Notes under the pieces: generated by a model | What the model was told of the DNA's origin: nothing | Seen by the model: only the letters and a program-made list of their open reading frames with translations | Databases searched by the model: none | Program-made: the position numbers and the translations under genes | Part shown: positions 11,061 through 47,069 of the stretch, in pieces | How the letters are laid out: every line of letters begins with the position of its first letter | Numbering within the stretch: position 1 is the stretch's first letter | NCBI GenBank assembly: GCA_016584305.1 | Contig: JACEEZ010011781.1 | Span: 311,001-375,000, forward strand | Length of the DNA: 64,000 nt | Direction: 5' to 3' | DNA from: Chionoecetes opilio | Taxonomy: Eukaryota; Arthropoda; Malacostraca; Decapoda; Majidae

Positions 11061-12309
11061 AAGTGGATGGCACAGAGGAGGTGGATGGCACAGAGGAGGT
11101 GGATGGCACAGAGGAGGTGGATGGCACAGAGGAGGTGGATGGCACAGAGGAGGTGGATGGCACAGAGGAGGTGGATGCACAGAGGAGGTGGATGGCACAG
11201 AGGAGGTGATGGCACAGAGGAGGTGGATGGCACAGAGATGGTGGATGGCACAGAGGAGGTGATGGCACAGAGGTGGTGGATGGCACAGAGGAGGTGGATG
11301 GCACAGAGGAGGTGGATGGCACAGAGGAGGTGGATGGCACAGAGGAGGTGGATGGCACAGAGGTGGTGGATGGCACAGAGGAGGTGGATGGCACAGAGGT
11401 GGTGGATGGCACAGAGGAGGTGGATGGCACAGAGGAGGTGGATGGCACAGAGGAGGTGGATGGCACAGAGGAGGTGGATGGCACAGAGGAGGTGGAGGGC
11501 ACAGAGGAGGTGGATGGCACAGAGGAGTTGGATGGCACAGAGGAGGTGGATGGCACGAGGAGGTGGATGGCACAGAGGAGGTGGATGGCACAGAGGAGGT
11601 GGATGGCACAGAGTTGTGGATGGCACAGAGGAGGTGGATGGCACAGAGGTGGTGGATGGCACAGAGAGGTGGATGGCACAGAGGTGGTGGATGGCACAGA
11701 GGAGGTGGATGGCACAGAGGAGGTGGATGGCACAGAGGAGGTGGATGGCACAGAGGAGGTGGATGGCACAGAGGAGGTGGATGGCACAGAGGAGGTGGAT
11801 GGCACAGGGTGGTGGATGGCACAGAGAGGTGTGAGGGCACAGAGGAGGTGGATGGCCAGAGGAGGTGGATGGCACAGAGGAGGTGGATGGCACAGAGGAG
11901 GTGATGGCACAGAGGAGGGGGATGGCACAGAGGAGGTGGATGGCACAGAGGAGGTGGATGGCACAGAGGAGGTGGATGGCACAGAGGAGGTGGATGGCAC
12001 AGAGGAGGATGGCACAGAGGAGGTGGATGGCACAGAGGAGGTGGATGGCACAGAGGAGGTGGATGGCACAGAGGAGGTGGATGGCACAGAGGAGGATGGC
12101 ACAGAGGTGGTGGATGGCACAGAGGAGGTGGATGGCACAGAGGAGGTGGATGGCACAGAGGAGGTGGATGGCACAGAGGAGGTGGATGGCACAGAGGAGG
12201 TGGATGGCACAGAGGAGGATGGCACAGAGGTGGTGGATGGCACAGAGGAGGTGGATGGCACAGAGGAGGTGGATGGCACAGAGGAGGTGGATGGCACAGA
12301 GGAGGTGGA
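11061..12309. repeat. 18-bp minisatellite, about 69 units
   Basis: Unit GATGGCACAGAGGAGGTG. Because the unit is a multiple of three, both strands stay open for hundreds of codons (plus strand EVDGTE repeats, minus strand CAIHLL or VPSTSS repeats). Indels shift the frame several times and no splice or start context supports coding, so I treat it as non-coding. A poly-G run of about 20 lies at 10932-10952. Confidence 0.93.
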
Positions 12310-12452
12310 AGATGCTGCAGAAAACTCCCAACAATTCAAACAATTTGCGGATAATTAAACCTTCAGTTCGGATTATGAAAAGTTGTTAAAATTCAAACTG
12401 GGCGTAAAACAGGCCGGATTGTCCAAAGTTCGAATTAAGAGGGTTTACTGTA

Positions 12453-13013
12453 TATTTCAAATGGAATCTACTATGGCTCATGTGACAGGTCTTTACAAAC
12501 TTGATCTTTGCTCTAACCTACCGGGTGCTCGTTAGCCACGGCAGGCAATCCACCTAGGAGAGGCCCTCAGCTGAAAACTGGGGTTGCCTGTCAGGAAGAA
12601 CATCTGGGGCGTAACACTCGGGCCCATAATCGAAATGATGAACGCCGACAATAGCATTGGAAGCGTATCATCGACCGCCTAACCTCATAAGACATCACGG
12701 GAAGATCTGACGTTAAACAGAAAGATGATGAAATACTGAAGAACAGATGAATGTTACATAAACTCACATATGAAAACATGGATTCTGAATGTAAAGTTTC
12801 TCAGCAAATATTTATAACTTACCTGCAAGTAATATAATAATAATAAACTCAACAGAATATAACTGGATAACTGGAACAGGCAATACTAAAGCACTGATGC
12901 AATAAAGAATAATAAATAAAAAGTCTACTGTAGTGTAAAAAGTGCAAAATAAAAGAAATTAAAATAAGTGTCTGGGCAAATAAATGTTCCACACCTCAGC
13001 TGCAAGTCAGTGA
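12453..13013 (-). other. Region downstream of ASCC1 stop (probable 3' UTR and beyond)
   Basis: On the minus strand this follows the ASCC1 stop codon. I found no canonical AATAAA or ATTAAA on that strand here; a TATAAA lies at 12811-12816. 12480-12720 (around GGCAGGCAATCCACCTAGG) looks like a decayed dispersed repeat that I could not name. Confidence 0.35.
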
Positions 13014-39420
<26,407 letters not shown>

Positions 39421-39500
39421 GCTATAGTGTTTACATGTGACGTCACGGGCGGGGCGCGGGGCGGGGCGGGGGTGGAGGGGCGGGGCAGGGGGTGGACACG
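39421..39500 (-). promoter_or_regulatory. ASCC1 proximal promoter: CRE and GC boxes
   Basis: A palindromic CRE (TGACGTCA) lies at 39438-39445, about 18-25 bp upstream of the ATG. GGGCGGGGC-type GC boxes fill 39448-39487. No TATA box is seen. This fits a housekeeping CpG-type promoter of the ATF/CREB plus Sp1 kind. It could also drive a divergent transcript, for which I saw no convincing gene. Confidence 0.6.
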
Positions 39501-40256
39501 TGTCTTTGTTATGGTGGGACAGTAATGAAAGAAAGAAAAGTGTGAGGCTACAACAACCTTACTTAGAGGAGGAAGAGGCTATAGTGGGGGAGTATTTGTT
39601 CGGAGAGAGGAATGTGGAAGAAGCAAAAAGAACAATCAACAGGTTTGGATGACTAGAGAAAATAAGAAGAAAGAAAAAGAAAGAAACTAATAAGATAGAA
39701 TAGAGAGGAAAACAAATTAAAGACCCAGACAGCAAGAAAAAACACGTCAGGGAGTGCCGTTGATAAAGGCCTGACTCCAGACCAACAACTGAAACTGAAC
39801 TGGGACTTTCAAAACGTAGGGCAAGAGAGAACAAGGAAGAAGTGTCAAGTCTTTAACATGAAGCTCGGCCTTCGCTTTAACATGAGTGTCGCGCGCGAAG
39901 GTGAGCGAAGAAAGTCGCCACAGAGAAGCAAGTGTGGCTGAAAAACTCTGCGCTGACGCCTTGCCGGGTTTCACTAACTCTACAGACTTTTGTGCAATAT
40001 TACTTTTTGCTATTATGCAGGGGCGGAAACAGGATTTATTTTCGGGTGTTGCCCAAGTATTTACTGCAGGTTATATGAATCCGTCGCACATTAAACATAA
40101 GATACAGAGGGACGCCATATGATAAACTCATGCTATAGCCTCCGCGCCTGCCTGGGTTCGTGACTGACCGAATAAATTCTGCGGTGACGCTTTGCCGCAT
40201 TTCACTAACTCCGTAGAAATGTAAATGCAAGATTATTTTGTTATTATATCATTACC

Positions 40257-40288
<32 letters not shown>

Positions 40289-40370
40289 TTTTATTTATTT
40301 TTATTCTTACTATTGTTATTATTATTTTCATTGTCATTATTAATATTATAGTTATTAGTTTATTACTATC
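39501..40370. other. No gene seen; duplicated segment
   Basis: TCTGCGCTGACGCCTTGCCG (39947-39966) recurs in altered form as TCTGCGGTGACGCTTTGCCG (40178-40197), each followed by TTTCACTAACTC. A lone hAT-like end CAGGGGCGGAAACAGGATTT starts at 40018 without a partner. Confidence 0.4.
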
Positions 40371-40661
40371 AGGTAAAGGTAAAGATGAGGGCATACGCTA
40401 TGCTGCACGTGGCCTCGGTGCTCATCTCCGTGGCATTAGCCCTTGAGCCTGTGATACCCCGGGACACAGGGCTAGTGTGACATCCGGGTTACCACAGTTA
40501 CCTTCCCCAGGTGGAGGTTTCCCCAGGTACCCATTTATCCACCATCCCCGAAAGGAAGAATGAACCGCTGCTTGGGCTGGCCGCTGACTGCCCTGGCCTA
40601 GATTCGAACCAGTGATCGCAGATTCGTAGCGAGGCACGCTAACCACTACACCACGGAGGCG
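40371..40661 (-). repeat. SINE-3 copy a (tRNA-derived)
   Basis: The minus-strand head is CCTCCGTGGTGTAGTGGTTA (A box), with GGTTCGAATC as B box, then the body GGTAACTGTGGTAACCCGGA and a 3' part with GGCATTAGC-type words in reverse. Shares its whole length with 54932-55253. Confidence 0.85.
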
Positions 40662-41650
40662 GATTATTATTAATGCTTGTACTAATTATTATAATCCCGT
40701 TGCTTCAAGCGAAGGCCGCTGCATATATCTTGGTTGAGGAAGTGAAGGGAGCAAGGAGCAAGGAGGCAAGTAGTGGGTCGCACTACTGAAGGGGCGTGGC
40801 GGTGACAAGGTGAAGAAACACTGATCTATTCCTACAAAAATAAATCAGTGTTACTCCCACACTATCTACATCTTAATCACTAAACACGCTTCCATTATAT
40901 ACAGTTCTAATATAAACACATCTACATAATCTAATCCTACAAAAAAATCAGTTATTCTCGTATAATTCTATAACATCCTAATATACATAATCCTATATCC
41001 TTCACAATATCCTAAGCACTAAACAAACTTCCATTATATTTACAGCTCGAGCTAACTTGGTAAAAAAACCATTATCTACATCCTAAGCACTAAACAAACT
41101 TCCATTATATTTACGGCATGAGTTAACATTATATTTACGGCTTGAGTTAACATGGTAAAAAGATTAGTAATAACGGATATGAGGCATGGAAGATAGTGGC
41201 AAGTTGTGATACATTGTTGTTATCAGACCCAGAAAGAAGACTGACCTATTACTGACTAAATGGAGGCTGGGGGAAGGGGGGGAGAGGAGGGGAGTAGGGG
41301 ATAAGGAAAAGGGAAGAGGAAAGGGGGTTGAGAGGAGGCTAGCTGGGGGAAGGGGAGGCTGGGGGAAGGAGGGGAGGGGAAGGGGGGATGAGGATGATGA
41401 GGCTGGGGGAAGACTGGGGGCAAAGAGAGGGAGGGGGAAGGAGGGGAGGGGAGGGGGAAGGGGCAAGAAGGGGGGGAAAGGTAGGGGGGAGGAATTTAGC
41501 TAACAGACAAGGATAGGTGATGAGAGGAGGCCACGACCCTTGGTTTTTCCCCGTTATCAAAGGAAGTGTGTAGTACGTAGTGTTATTATCTGCACCGCGA
41601 CACCCAGGCACACATTTTTCTTTCACACTAATTTCCTACTTAAGATATAT
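40662..41650. other. Intergenic stretch with strong polypurine tract
   Basis: 41261-41490 is a G/A-only-like tract (GGGGGAAGGGGG, GGAGGGGAAGG). On the other strand it gives spurious proline/serine-rich open frames. 40810-41160 has three loose repeats of AAACAAACTTCCATTATATT-like text. No gene. Confidence 0.6.
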
Positions 41651-41651
41651 T

Positions 41652-41810
41652 TACATAAGAACATAAGAAGAAGAACATAAGGAAGCTACAAGAGGCTGGG
41701 AGACCTACACGATCGAGGTAGTTCCTGTTACTGAATTAATGAACACTATAGACCTACATCCACCTTGCATCCCCATCCATGAAATTGTCCAGCCTTCTTT
41801 TTACGGTTGC
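41652..41810 (-). repeat. LINE 3'-tail fragment, family L-tail
   Basis: ACATAAGAACATAAG ... GGAAGCTACAAGAGGCTG, GAGACCTACACG, CATCCCCATCCATGAA: 3' end of the same LINE as at 48550, in reverse orientation. Confidence 0.75.
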
Positions 41811-41856
41811 CTGTTCGAGCCTAAAACTAAAATAAGTAGCTACCGTCAACAACACT

Positions 41857-42056
41857 ATAGTCGCCACGGCAGGCGTTGTCACCAGGCGCCATATATTACG
41901 AATGTTAGCATCACTACAGACTTGTATGTAAAACTGAAGAGGCATGCACAGTAGTTTATATTATGTACCTGTCTTCAGTGGCACATACGTACAAGTCTGT
42001 AGTGATGCTAAAATTCATGATATATGGCGCCTGGCGACTTTAGTGCAGTGGCGACT
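41857..42056. mobile_element. Hairpin element, about 200 bp
   Basis: Arms 41878-41929 and 41988-42038 are inverted repeats (CAGGCGCCATATAT / ATATATGGCGCCTG and AGCATCACTACAGACTTGTA / its complement). Weaker pairing extends outward (GTCGCCAC / GTGGCGAC) and inward. Confidence 0.7.
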
Positions 42057-42071
42057 GCACTAATGCACTAA

Positions 42072-42533
42072 TTCCCACGCCCCCTAGGTAATTACCCACG
42101 CCCCCCTAGGTAATTACCCACGCCCCCCAAGGTAATTACCCACGCTCCCCTAGTAATTAGCCACGCCCCCCTAGGTAATTACCCACGCCCCAATAGGTAA
42201 TTACCCACGCCCCCTAGGTAATTACCCACGCCCCCCAAGGTAATTACCCACGCCCCCCTGGGTAATTACCCACGCCCCAATAGGTAATTACCCACGCCCC
42301 AATAGGTTATTACCCACGCCCCCCTAGGTAATTACCCACGCCCCCCTAGGTAATTACCCACGCCCCCCTAGGTAATTACCCACGCCCCCTAGGTAATTAT
42401 ACCCACGCCCCCCTAGGTAATTACCCATGCCCCCCTAGGTAATTACCCACGCCCCCCTAGGTAATTATACCCATGCCCCCCTAGGTAATTACCCACGCCC
42501 CCCTAGGTAATTACCCACGCCTCCCAGGGTAAG
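42072..42533. repeat. 21-22-bp minisatellite, about 21 units
   Basis: Unit ACCCACGCCCCCCTAGGTAA plus TT, with variants CAATAGG, CCAAGG and CCTGGG. CCTAGG is palindromic. Confidence 0.95.
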
Positions 42534-42999
42534 AACCACTGGACTATACCAATAGTGTGCCTACCTTACAAACGAGACTAACTGTACTGTCGTCTAATTG
42601 ATAAATATATGAAGACCTTCCTGAGATATCACTTCATTATTCGAGCATAGACAGCGTACAATAAATCCCTCAAGAAACATTCGGTAGTACACTTCAGATA
42701 GGAAAAATATAAAACAACAGATTATTTTCATTTATTTTCATCTAGGTATTATTTTTACGTATTGAAAAATGAGAAATGAACCTGAAATATCTGCATTGCT
42801 TAGGTAAAAAAGGAGAAATATAGGAACATTAAAATAGGCAATACCAAAATTCCTTCCGCATTAGATTTTGTCCTATTTTTCATTGGCTATTATATTAGTT
42901 AAAATATAAAGGAAACTCAATATTCATGACTGCAATAACTCATTCACTACCAGGAAACTGTTTATGTATAGTACGTATTATGCCAATTGCTTCCTATCC

Positions 43000-43048
<49 letters not shown>

Positions 43049-43825
43049 TAATCTATGAGTGGCATTATAAGGCCATACGAACATCATTTAATTAAGGAAG
43101 GAAGTAATGGTGGCTGGTAAGAGAGAGAGAGAGGATGCTACTCAACAAACCGCGCTATAAAGGGATAGATAAAGAGGCAAATAACACAGACAAATAACAT
43201 GAAAAATGTTAAAATGAGACAAAAAATGAGAAAAATTATGAAAATGATGAGAACTGTCTACAAAATAACCACAACTTTATTATAGGGAATTAAGGATCGT
43301 CTATTATATTTTCAATTCAAACACAACAATCGATAAGGGTTCAGAGAGGATGAGATACAGGTTCGAATCCCAAGCGCAATAGATCATTTCGTAGATTCAT
43401 AATTCATTTTTATCATATTTGCGTAAACAAGAGGTCAATTAAGAAGGAAACTATACATATTTTTCCATCTATGTATAAAATAAATGAGCCCAAATCAAAA
43501 CACAAGCATCTTCACCATCAAATAAGTAGATAAATAAAGCTTAAATTATTATAAAGATATACATAAAACTATTCTTTGTCTTTCTCTTTTTACAGGATGA
43601 TGTCATTTTGTAAACATGTATGGGAAGCGTGGGAAGGGAAGGAGGGAGAGGAGACCCAGATAACACTAATGAAGCATGGTTCGTAGCTGTAATACTCGCC
43701 CGTGTGTCCTTCTTACATAAGGCTCATTATTCTCTTCTCTACTGATTCATATAGAGATGATTTGTATTTTACGTATTTTACAGCAATGCATTACCTAAAC
43801 GACCTAAATATACTTTCCAACCTTC
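42534..43825. other. No gene seen
   Basis: AT-rich intergenic sequence with a (GT)n run of about 40 bp at 43004-43046 and a short GAGA run near 43121. No exon, repeat family or RNA gene recognised. Confidence 0.5.
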
Positions 43826-44374
43826 TTGTTTTTTTGTTTTTTACATTTGTGCCTATAGCGCCTGCAGGCAGGGACCTCCAGGGGTGGCATGGTGTCGGCC
43901 CTCGCCCGTGGTGGCGCAGGCATGATTTTTATTGTTGATTCTAATATTTTTATTTATATATGTGACGCCTGTGATTAGAGGCTCATGCCGCCCCCTTGTG
44001 TCTTCCAATGCACTTGCAATCGAAGGTAGAGTTAACCCCTTGAAACTCAGAACGTAACTTCCATTATAATTTGACTATATACCATTAGAAGATTCTTAGT
44101 GAATATAAGCAATATTTTATAGATATGACCTGTTTAATATTAGTATCCTTGTCGACTAACAAATTTGGTATATACAGTTACTTTTCGTAAGTTTATGGCT
44201 CGACAACAGACAATTTTTTTATAGCAAAGGAAAGATCTGGGGCTGAAGGGGTTAATGGACAGCAAGTGGGTGTTCTTAGGCCACTCGACGGTGCAGACAG
44301 ATTTTCGCCCTCATCGATCTCGGATCACTGAGCACGCCACTCGGAGATGCTACCACTCTGCTACCGCTTTCCCG
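43826..44374 (-). repeat. SINE-1 copy d, interrupted by a MITE
   Basis: Minus-oriented SINE-1: T-rich tail at 43826-43846, body CCTCGCCCGTGGTGGCGC and GGTAGAGTTAA, interruption 44032-44255, then TGGACAGC and the head ending TGCTACCACTCTGCTACCGC. The other three copies read CATTAACTCTACC uninterrupted, so the TTAA in the SINE was the target. Confidence 0.9.
44032..44255 (-). mobile_element. MITE-B copy 5, inside SINE-1 copy d
   Basis: TTAACCCCTTGAAACTCAGA ... GGGCTGAAGGGGTTAA with TTAA on both sides. It demonstrates the TTAA target duplication directly, by comparison with intact SINE-1 copies. Confidence 0.93.
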
Positions 44375-44457
44375 ATTGTGCATAATATGTGTTGTTTGTA
44401 TCATCCAATTCCTTTCATAACACTAAAATGATATGCTAGTCCAGTTGCCAGGTTGAG

Positions 44458-44752
44458 AACCTTGTTGTTGCGAGAGGTGTATAGTTTTTTATGATTTCAT
44501 ACTCGAATGGGTCTATAGAAAAGATTTAGCTCGGTTGCCGGAGTGCCAACCTTGGGGAACTCCGCTAATTAGCATAAATCTAAGATGGACGCCGCAGACG
44601 GAGGTGGAAAATAACTTTTCAGCCAATCAACCTTCAATTACGTGTGATACCTTTTTTCCGTATAACTTGGATGTGAGGAACCGATTTCTGAGGTCAGTTG
44701 CGTGCTTTGGGGTCAAATTCAGGGTCAAAGGTCAAGTTAAAGGTAATTTTTG
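44458..44752 (+). repeat. Left terminal inverted repeat of the XPG/CXC transposon
   Basis: Includes TCATACTCGAATGGGTCTAT, GGAGTGCCAACCTTGGGGAA and AGGTCAAGTTAAAGGT, all found inverted at 47070-47365. The chance open frame crossing it is not a gene. Confidence 0.93.
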
Positions 44753-44863
44753 TACATTTGGGAGGTTGAAACATTTTGATCCCTGCATAAACTGCACAGT
44801 GCACACCACTCATACTCGATACGTTGATTTTAATCTCACCTCTTCTTCTTTTCATAGAGAGGT

Positions 44864-45793
44864 ATGATGGCTGACTCAAGGTGTCTTCTCTCGGTGTGTC
44901 ACGGAGGTGGACAAGAAACGAAATTCACTGAGAACGGGATCAGGAAGCTCATCTTATGTGCCAAATCTCGTGGAGATGGAGACCTACAGAACATTATTGA
45001 TGTTGGTGGAGATGCGGCAAGCATAACCTGTCATAAAGGTTGCTACTGTACTTATACATCGAAAGAGAAAATTGAGAGAGTGAGAAAGTCACAGAAAAGA
45101 AAGGCTGAAGATGAGGGTGTAAGGACAAGTACAAGGTCTCATACTAAGGTAGCTGATAAAGGTGTATTTGAGTACAACCGTGATTGTATGTTCTGTAGCG
45201 AGGAATGTTTACCCATTGATAATAGACACCCAGAAAGATGGGACCGCGTTCGTAAGTGTATGACCAAAGAACGTTTTGACACAGGACGTAACTCACTCCC
45301 AACTATGAAAGATATGCTCCTTGATGTTGCTGATCAGCTTAATGATGATGTGGCTAGAAGGCTCAAGTTGCACCCTTCTTTTGTTTCTGATCTACCTTCT
45401 GCTGAGTGCAAGTACCACGTCCGCTGCTATAACAGTTTTACGAAAGTTCCCACATATGCTGATTTGCCACCTGGTGCTGCAGATGAAGATGCTCTGAGGG
45501 AAGTCATTCAGTACATGAGCCGAGACAGGTCCAGATTATGGAATAGTGTTGAACTGCATTCCCTGTACTCGGATCTAGGTGGCAATCTCGCTCCACGTGA
45601 CATGCTTAGCAAGGTGACTGACTGCATGAGTAAGGATGCTATAGTTGTTCGAGTAGATGGATGTGCTACCATGGTTGGTTTCCGTGACTCCGTTGCTAAA
45701 ACTCTCAAGATAGTTAAGGATGACGATACGGATGAGAGGAGCATTGCTTTCGTGGAGAGGCAGATCAAGCATGAGGAGATGCGTCGGTCATAG
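44864..45793 (+). pseudogene. Transposon protein, N-terminal part: Cys/His clusters (309 residues, ends at in-frame TAG)
   Basis: Cys/His cluster 1: C7, C12, H13, C32, C56, H57, C60, C62 (ITCHKGCYCTYTSK). A basic stretch KSQKRK lies at about 75-80. Cluster 2: C108, C111, C115, H122 (DCMFCSEEC...RHPERW) and C182, H185, C188 (AECKYHVRCYNSF). Two such zinc-binding-like modules suit DNA binding. From memory, the layout resembles a multi-copy invertebrate protein family with HxxCY motifs. VVRVDGCATM at 261-270 may be the first acidic strand of the nuclease fold. The TAG at 45791-45793 is the only stop before the second part, in the same frame, so this is one gene with a nonsense change or a deletion scar. 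The true start may lie further upstream if the 5' intron is real. Confidence 0.75.
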
Positions 45794-46993
45794 TTAAGTC
45801 CATCAAGACGAGATTGTCCTCTCTCGCTGGCAAGCAGATCTTATACTTTCGATAAGTATCACAACGTTTCTGCGAAGGACCATGAGCGTATGCGACGTGC
45901 TGGCCTTGGTTCCATCAATTACGACCTGACCATCAACACACCGCTGCCCAGTCGAGATGCCATCATGAGGAATAAGCACAACAAGTTGCAGCTATCGAAA
46001 ATTCTTAGTACCTACAGCTTCGGTGAAGGAGTCACCGTGGAGAGCCCCAGCGATGGTGTGTTCACCCATGACGAAGCGGACATAACAATGATCTCGTACC
46101 TCCTTATGGCTGCCGAGTCCGACACGCGAGTCATCCGCATTCTCTCAGATGACACCGATGTGTTCGTGCTGCTTGTATACTGGATGTACCGAAAAAACAT
46201 CCAGGCTACAGTGCAAATGGAGCGGTGGGATGGATCCATTTGGGACATCAACGCCACCTGTTCCCAACTCGGCCCCAAGTGCCTGCAGATCCTGGGAATG
46301 CACTACATTACTGGTTCAGATACCACCTCATACCTGTACGGCAAGGGGAAAATGTCGGCACTGAAGACCCTGAGAGCTGGCGACTTCCCAGGCCTGTACT
46401 CAGCCTTCGGCGAGATTGATGCCACACATGCACAGCTCATGGAGGCAGGACAGGCGTTCTTCTGTGCTCTACATGGTCAGCAACAGGGGACCATTATGAG
46501 TGAGGCGAGGTACCATATGTACACAAAGAAGGCTGGAAAGCTGCTCAAGATCATGTCGCTACCACCAACAGACAAAAATCTCTTCCTGCACATCTTGCGC
46601 ACTCATCTGCAGACTATACTCGCCAAATCTGCTGACCAGCAGGCTCCACCTGAACTTGACATCACGAAGTATGGGTGGGAAATCAAAGATGGCACCCCAG
46701 TACCAGCAACCTCTGATCAGCCCCCAGGACCTCAAGATCTCATGGATGTAGTGCGGTGCAGCTGTAAGGCGGCGGGGAAGGTATGCGGCAGTGAACGTTG
46801 CAGCTGTCACCATGGAAATATATCATGCACTGTGTACTGCGCTTGTGGTTCTAGTGACGCTTGCTTGATCCCCTTCAAGACAGGAGACGTAGACCAAGAT
46901 GAAGTGGAAGAGGAAGGAGAAGCAGATGTGGAAAATGACGAGGAAACTGATCATCTTGATCTTGCATTCGGCTCTAATGATGAATGGGAGTGA
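45794..46993 (+). CDS. Transposon protein, C-terminal part: PIN/XPG-like nuclease core plus CXC domain
   Basis: Open in the same frame as the N-terminal part from 45794; the first ATG at 45890 gives 367 residues. Numbered from that ATG: HDEAD (60-64), LSDDTDVFVLL (85-95) and TGSDTTS (141-147) match the spaced acidic motifs of XPG/FEN1-type nucleases (E-A-D, D-x-D, G-x-D). GKGKMSALKTL (151-161) matches the helix-turn-helix that follows. FDKY lies just upstream of the ATG. A tesmin/TSO1-type CXC domain has C290, C292, C299, C304, C306, C313, C317, C319 and C325. An acidic tail runs from 334 to 367. Expected role: metal-dependent cleavage at the transposon ends, with the CXC domain contacting DNA. 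The function is inferred from motifs only. It may be translated alone if transcription starts internally, but that is not shown. Confidence 0.75.
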   Translation, partial: LSPSRRDCPLSLASRSYTFDKYHNVSAKDHERMRRAGLGSINYDLTINTPLPSRDAIMRNKHNKLQLSKILSTYSFGEGVTVESPSDGVFTHDEADITMISYLLMAAESDTRVIRILSDDTDVFVLLVYWMYRKNIQATVQMERWDGSIWDINATCSQLGPKCLQILGMHYITGSDTTSYLYGKGKMSALKTLRAGDFPGLYSAFGEIDATHAQLMEAGQAFFCALHGQQQGTIMSEARYHMYTKKAGKLLKIMSLPPTDKNLFLHILRTHLQTILAKSADQQAPPELDITKYGWEIKDGTPVPATSDQPPGPQDLMDVVRCSCKAAGKVCGSERCSCHHGNISCTVYCACGSSDACLIPFKTGDVDQDEVEEEGEADVENDEETDHLDLAFGSNDEWE

Positions 46994-47069
46994 TCGCCGT
47001 TCATGAATAAACACTTGATCACCCTCGTTCTGAAAATGCAATAATTATTATATTAATACATTATTTGGC

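Larger units (their letters stand above)
9793..12450. mobile_element. Pogo/Tigger-like non-autonomous element P1, swollen by internal insertions
   Basis: The left end CAGTAAACCCTCTCTAGTTC and the right end GAATTAAGAGGGTTTACTG are inverted repeats; TA follows the right end and a mutated TC precedes the left. Inside are a tRNA-like SINE head, a hAT-like MITE and a 1.25-kb 18-bp array. No transposase is visible. The TIR sequence is typical of pogo-type elements. Confidence 0.75.

Noticed and set aside
11009..12389. Long open frames of 270-444 codons on both strands
   Set aside because: They are the direct result of an 18-bp unit (multiple of three) being open in most frames; indels break each frame and no start, splice or codon bias supports a gene.
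39437..39652. Divergent gene opposite ASCC1
   Set aside because: The short frame crosses the GC-rich promoter and shows no recognisable domain or splice signal.
44535..44867. 110-codon open frame with a mirror copy at 47048-47377
   Set aside because: The matching proteins come from the two terminal inverted repeats; the identity is nucleotide-level and the frame has no independent support.
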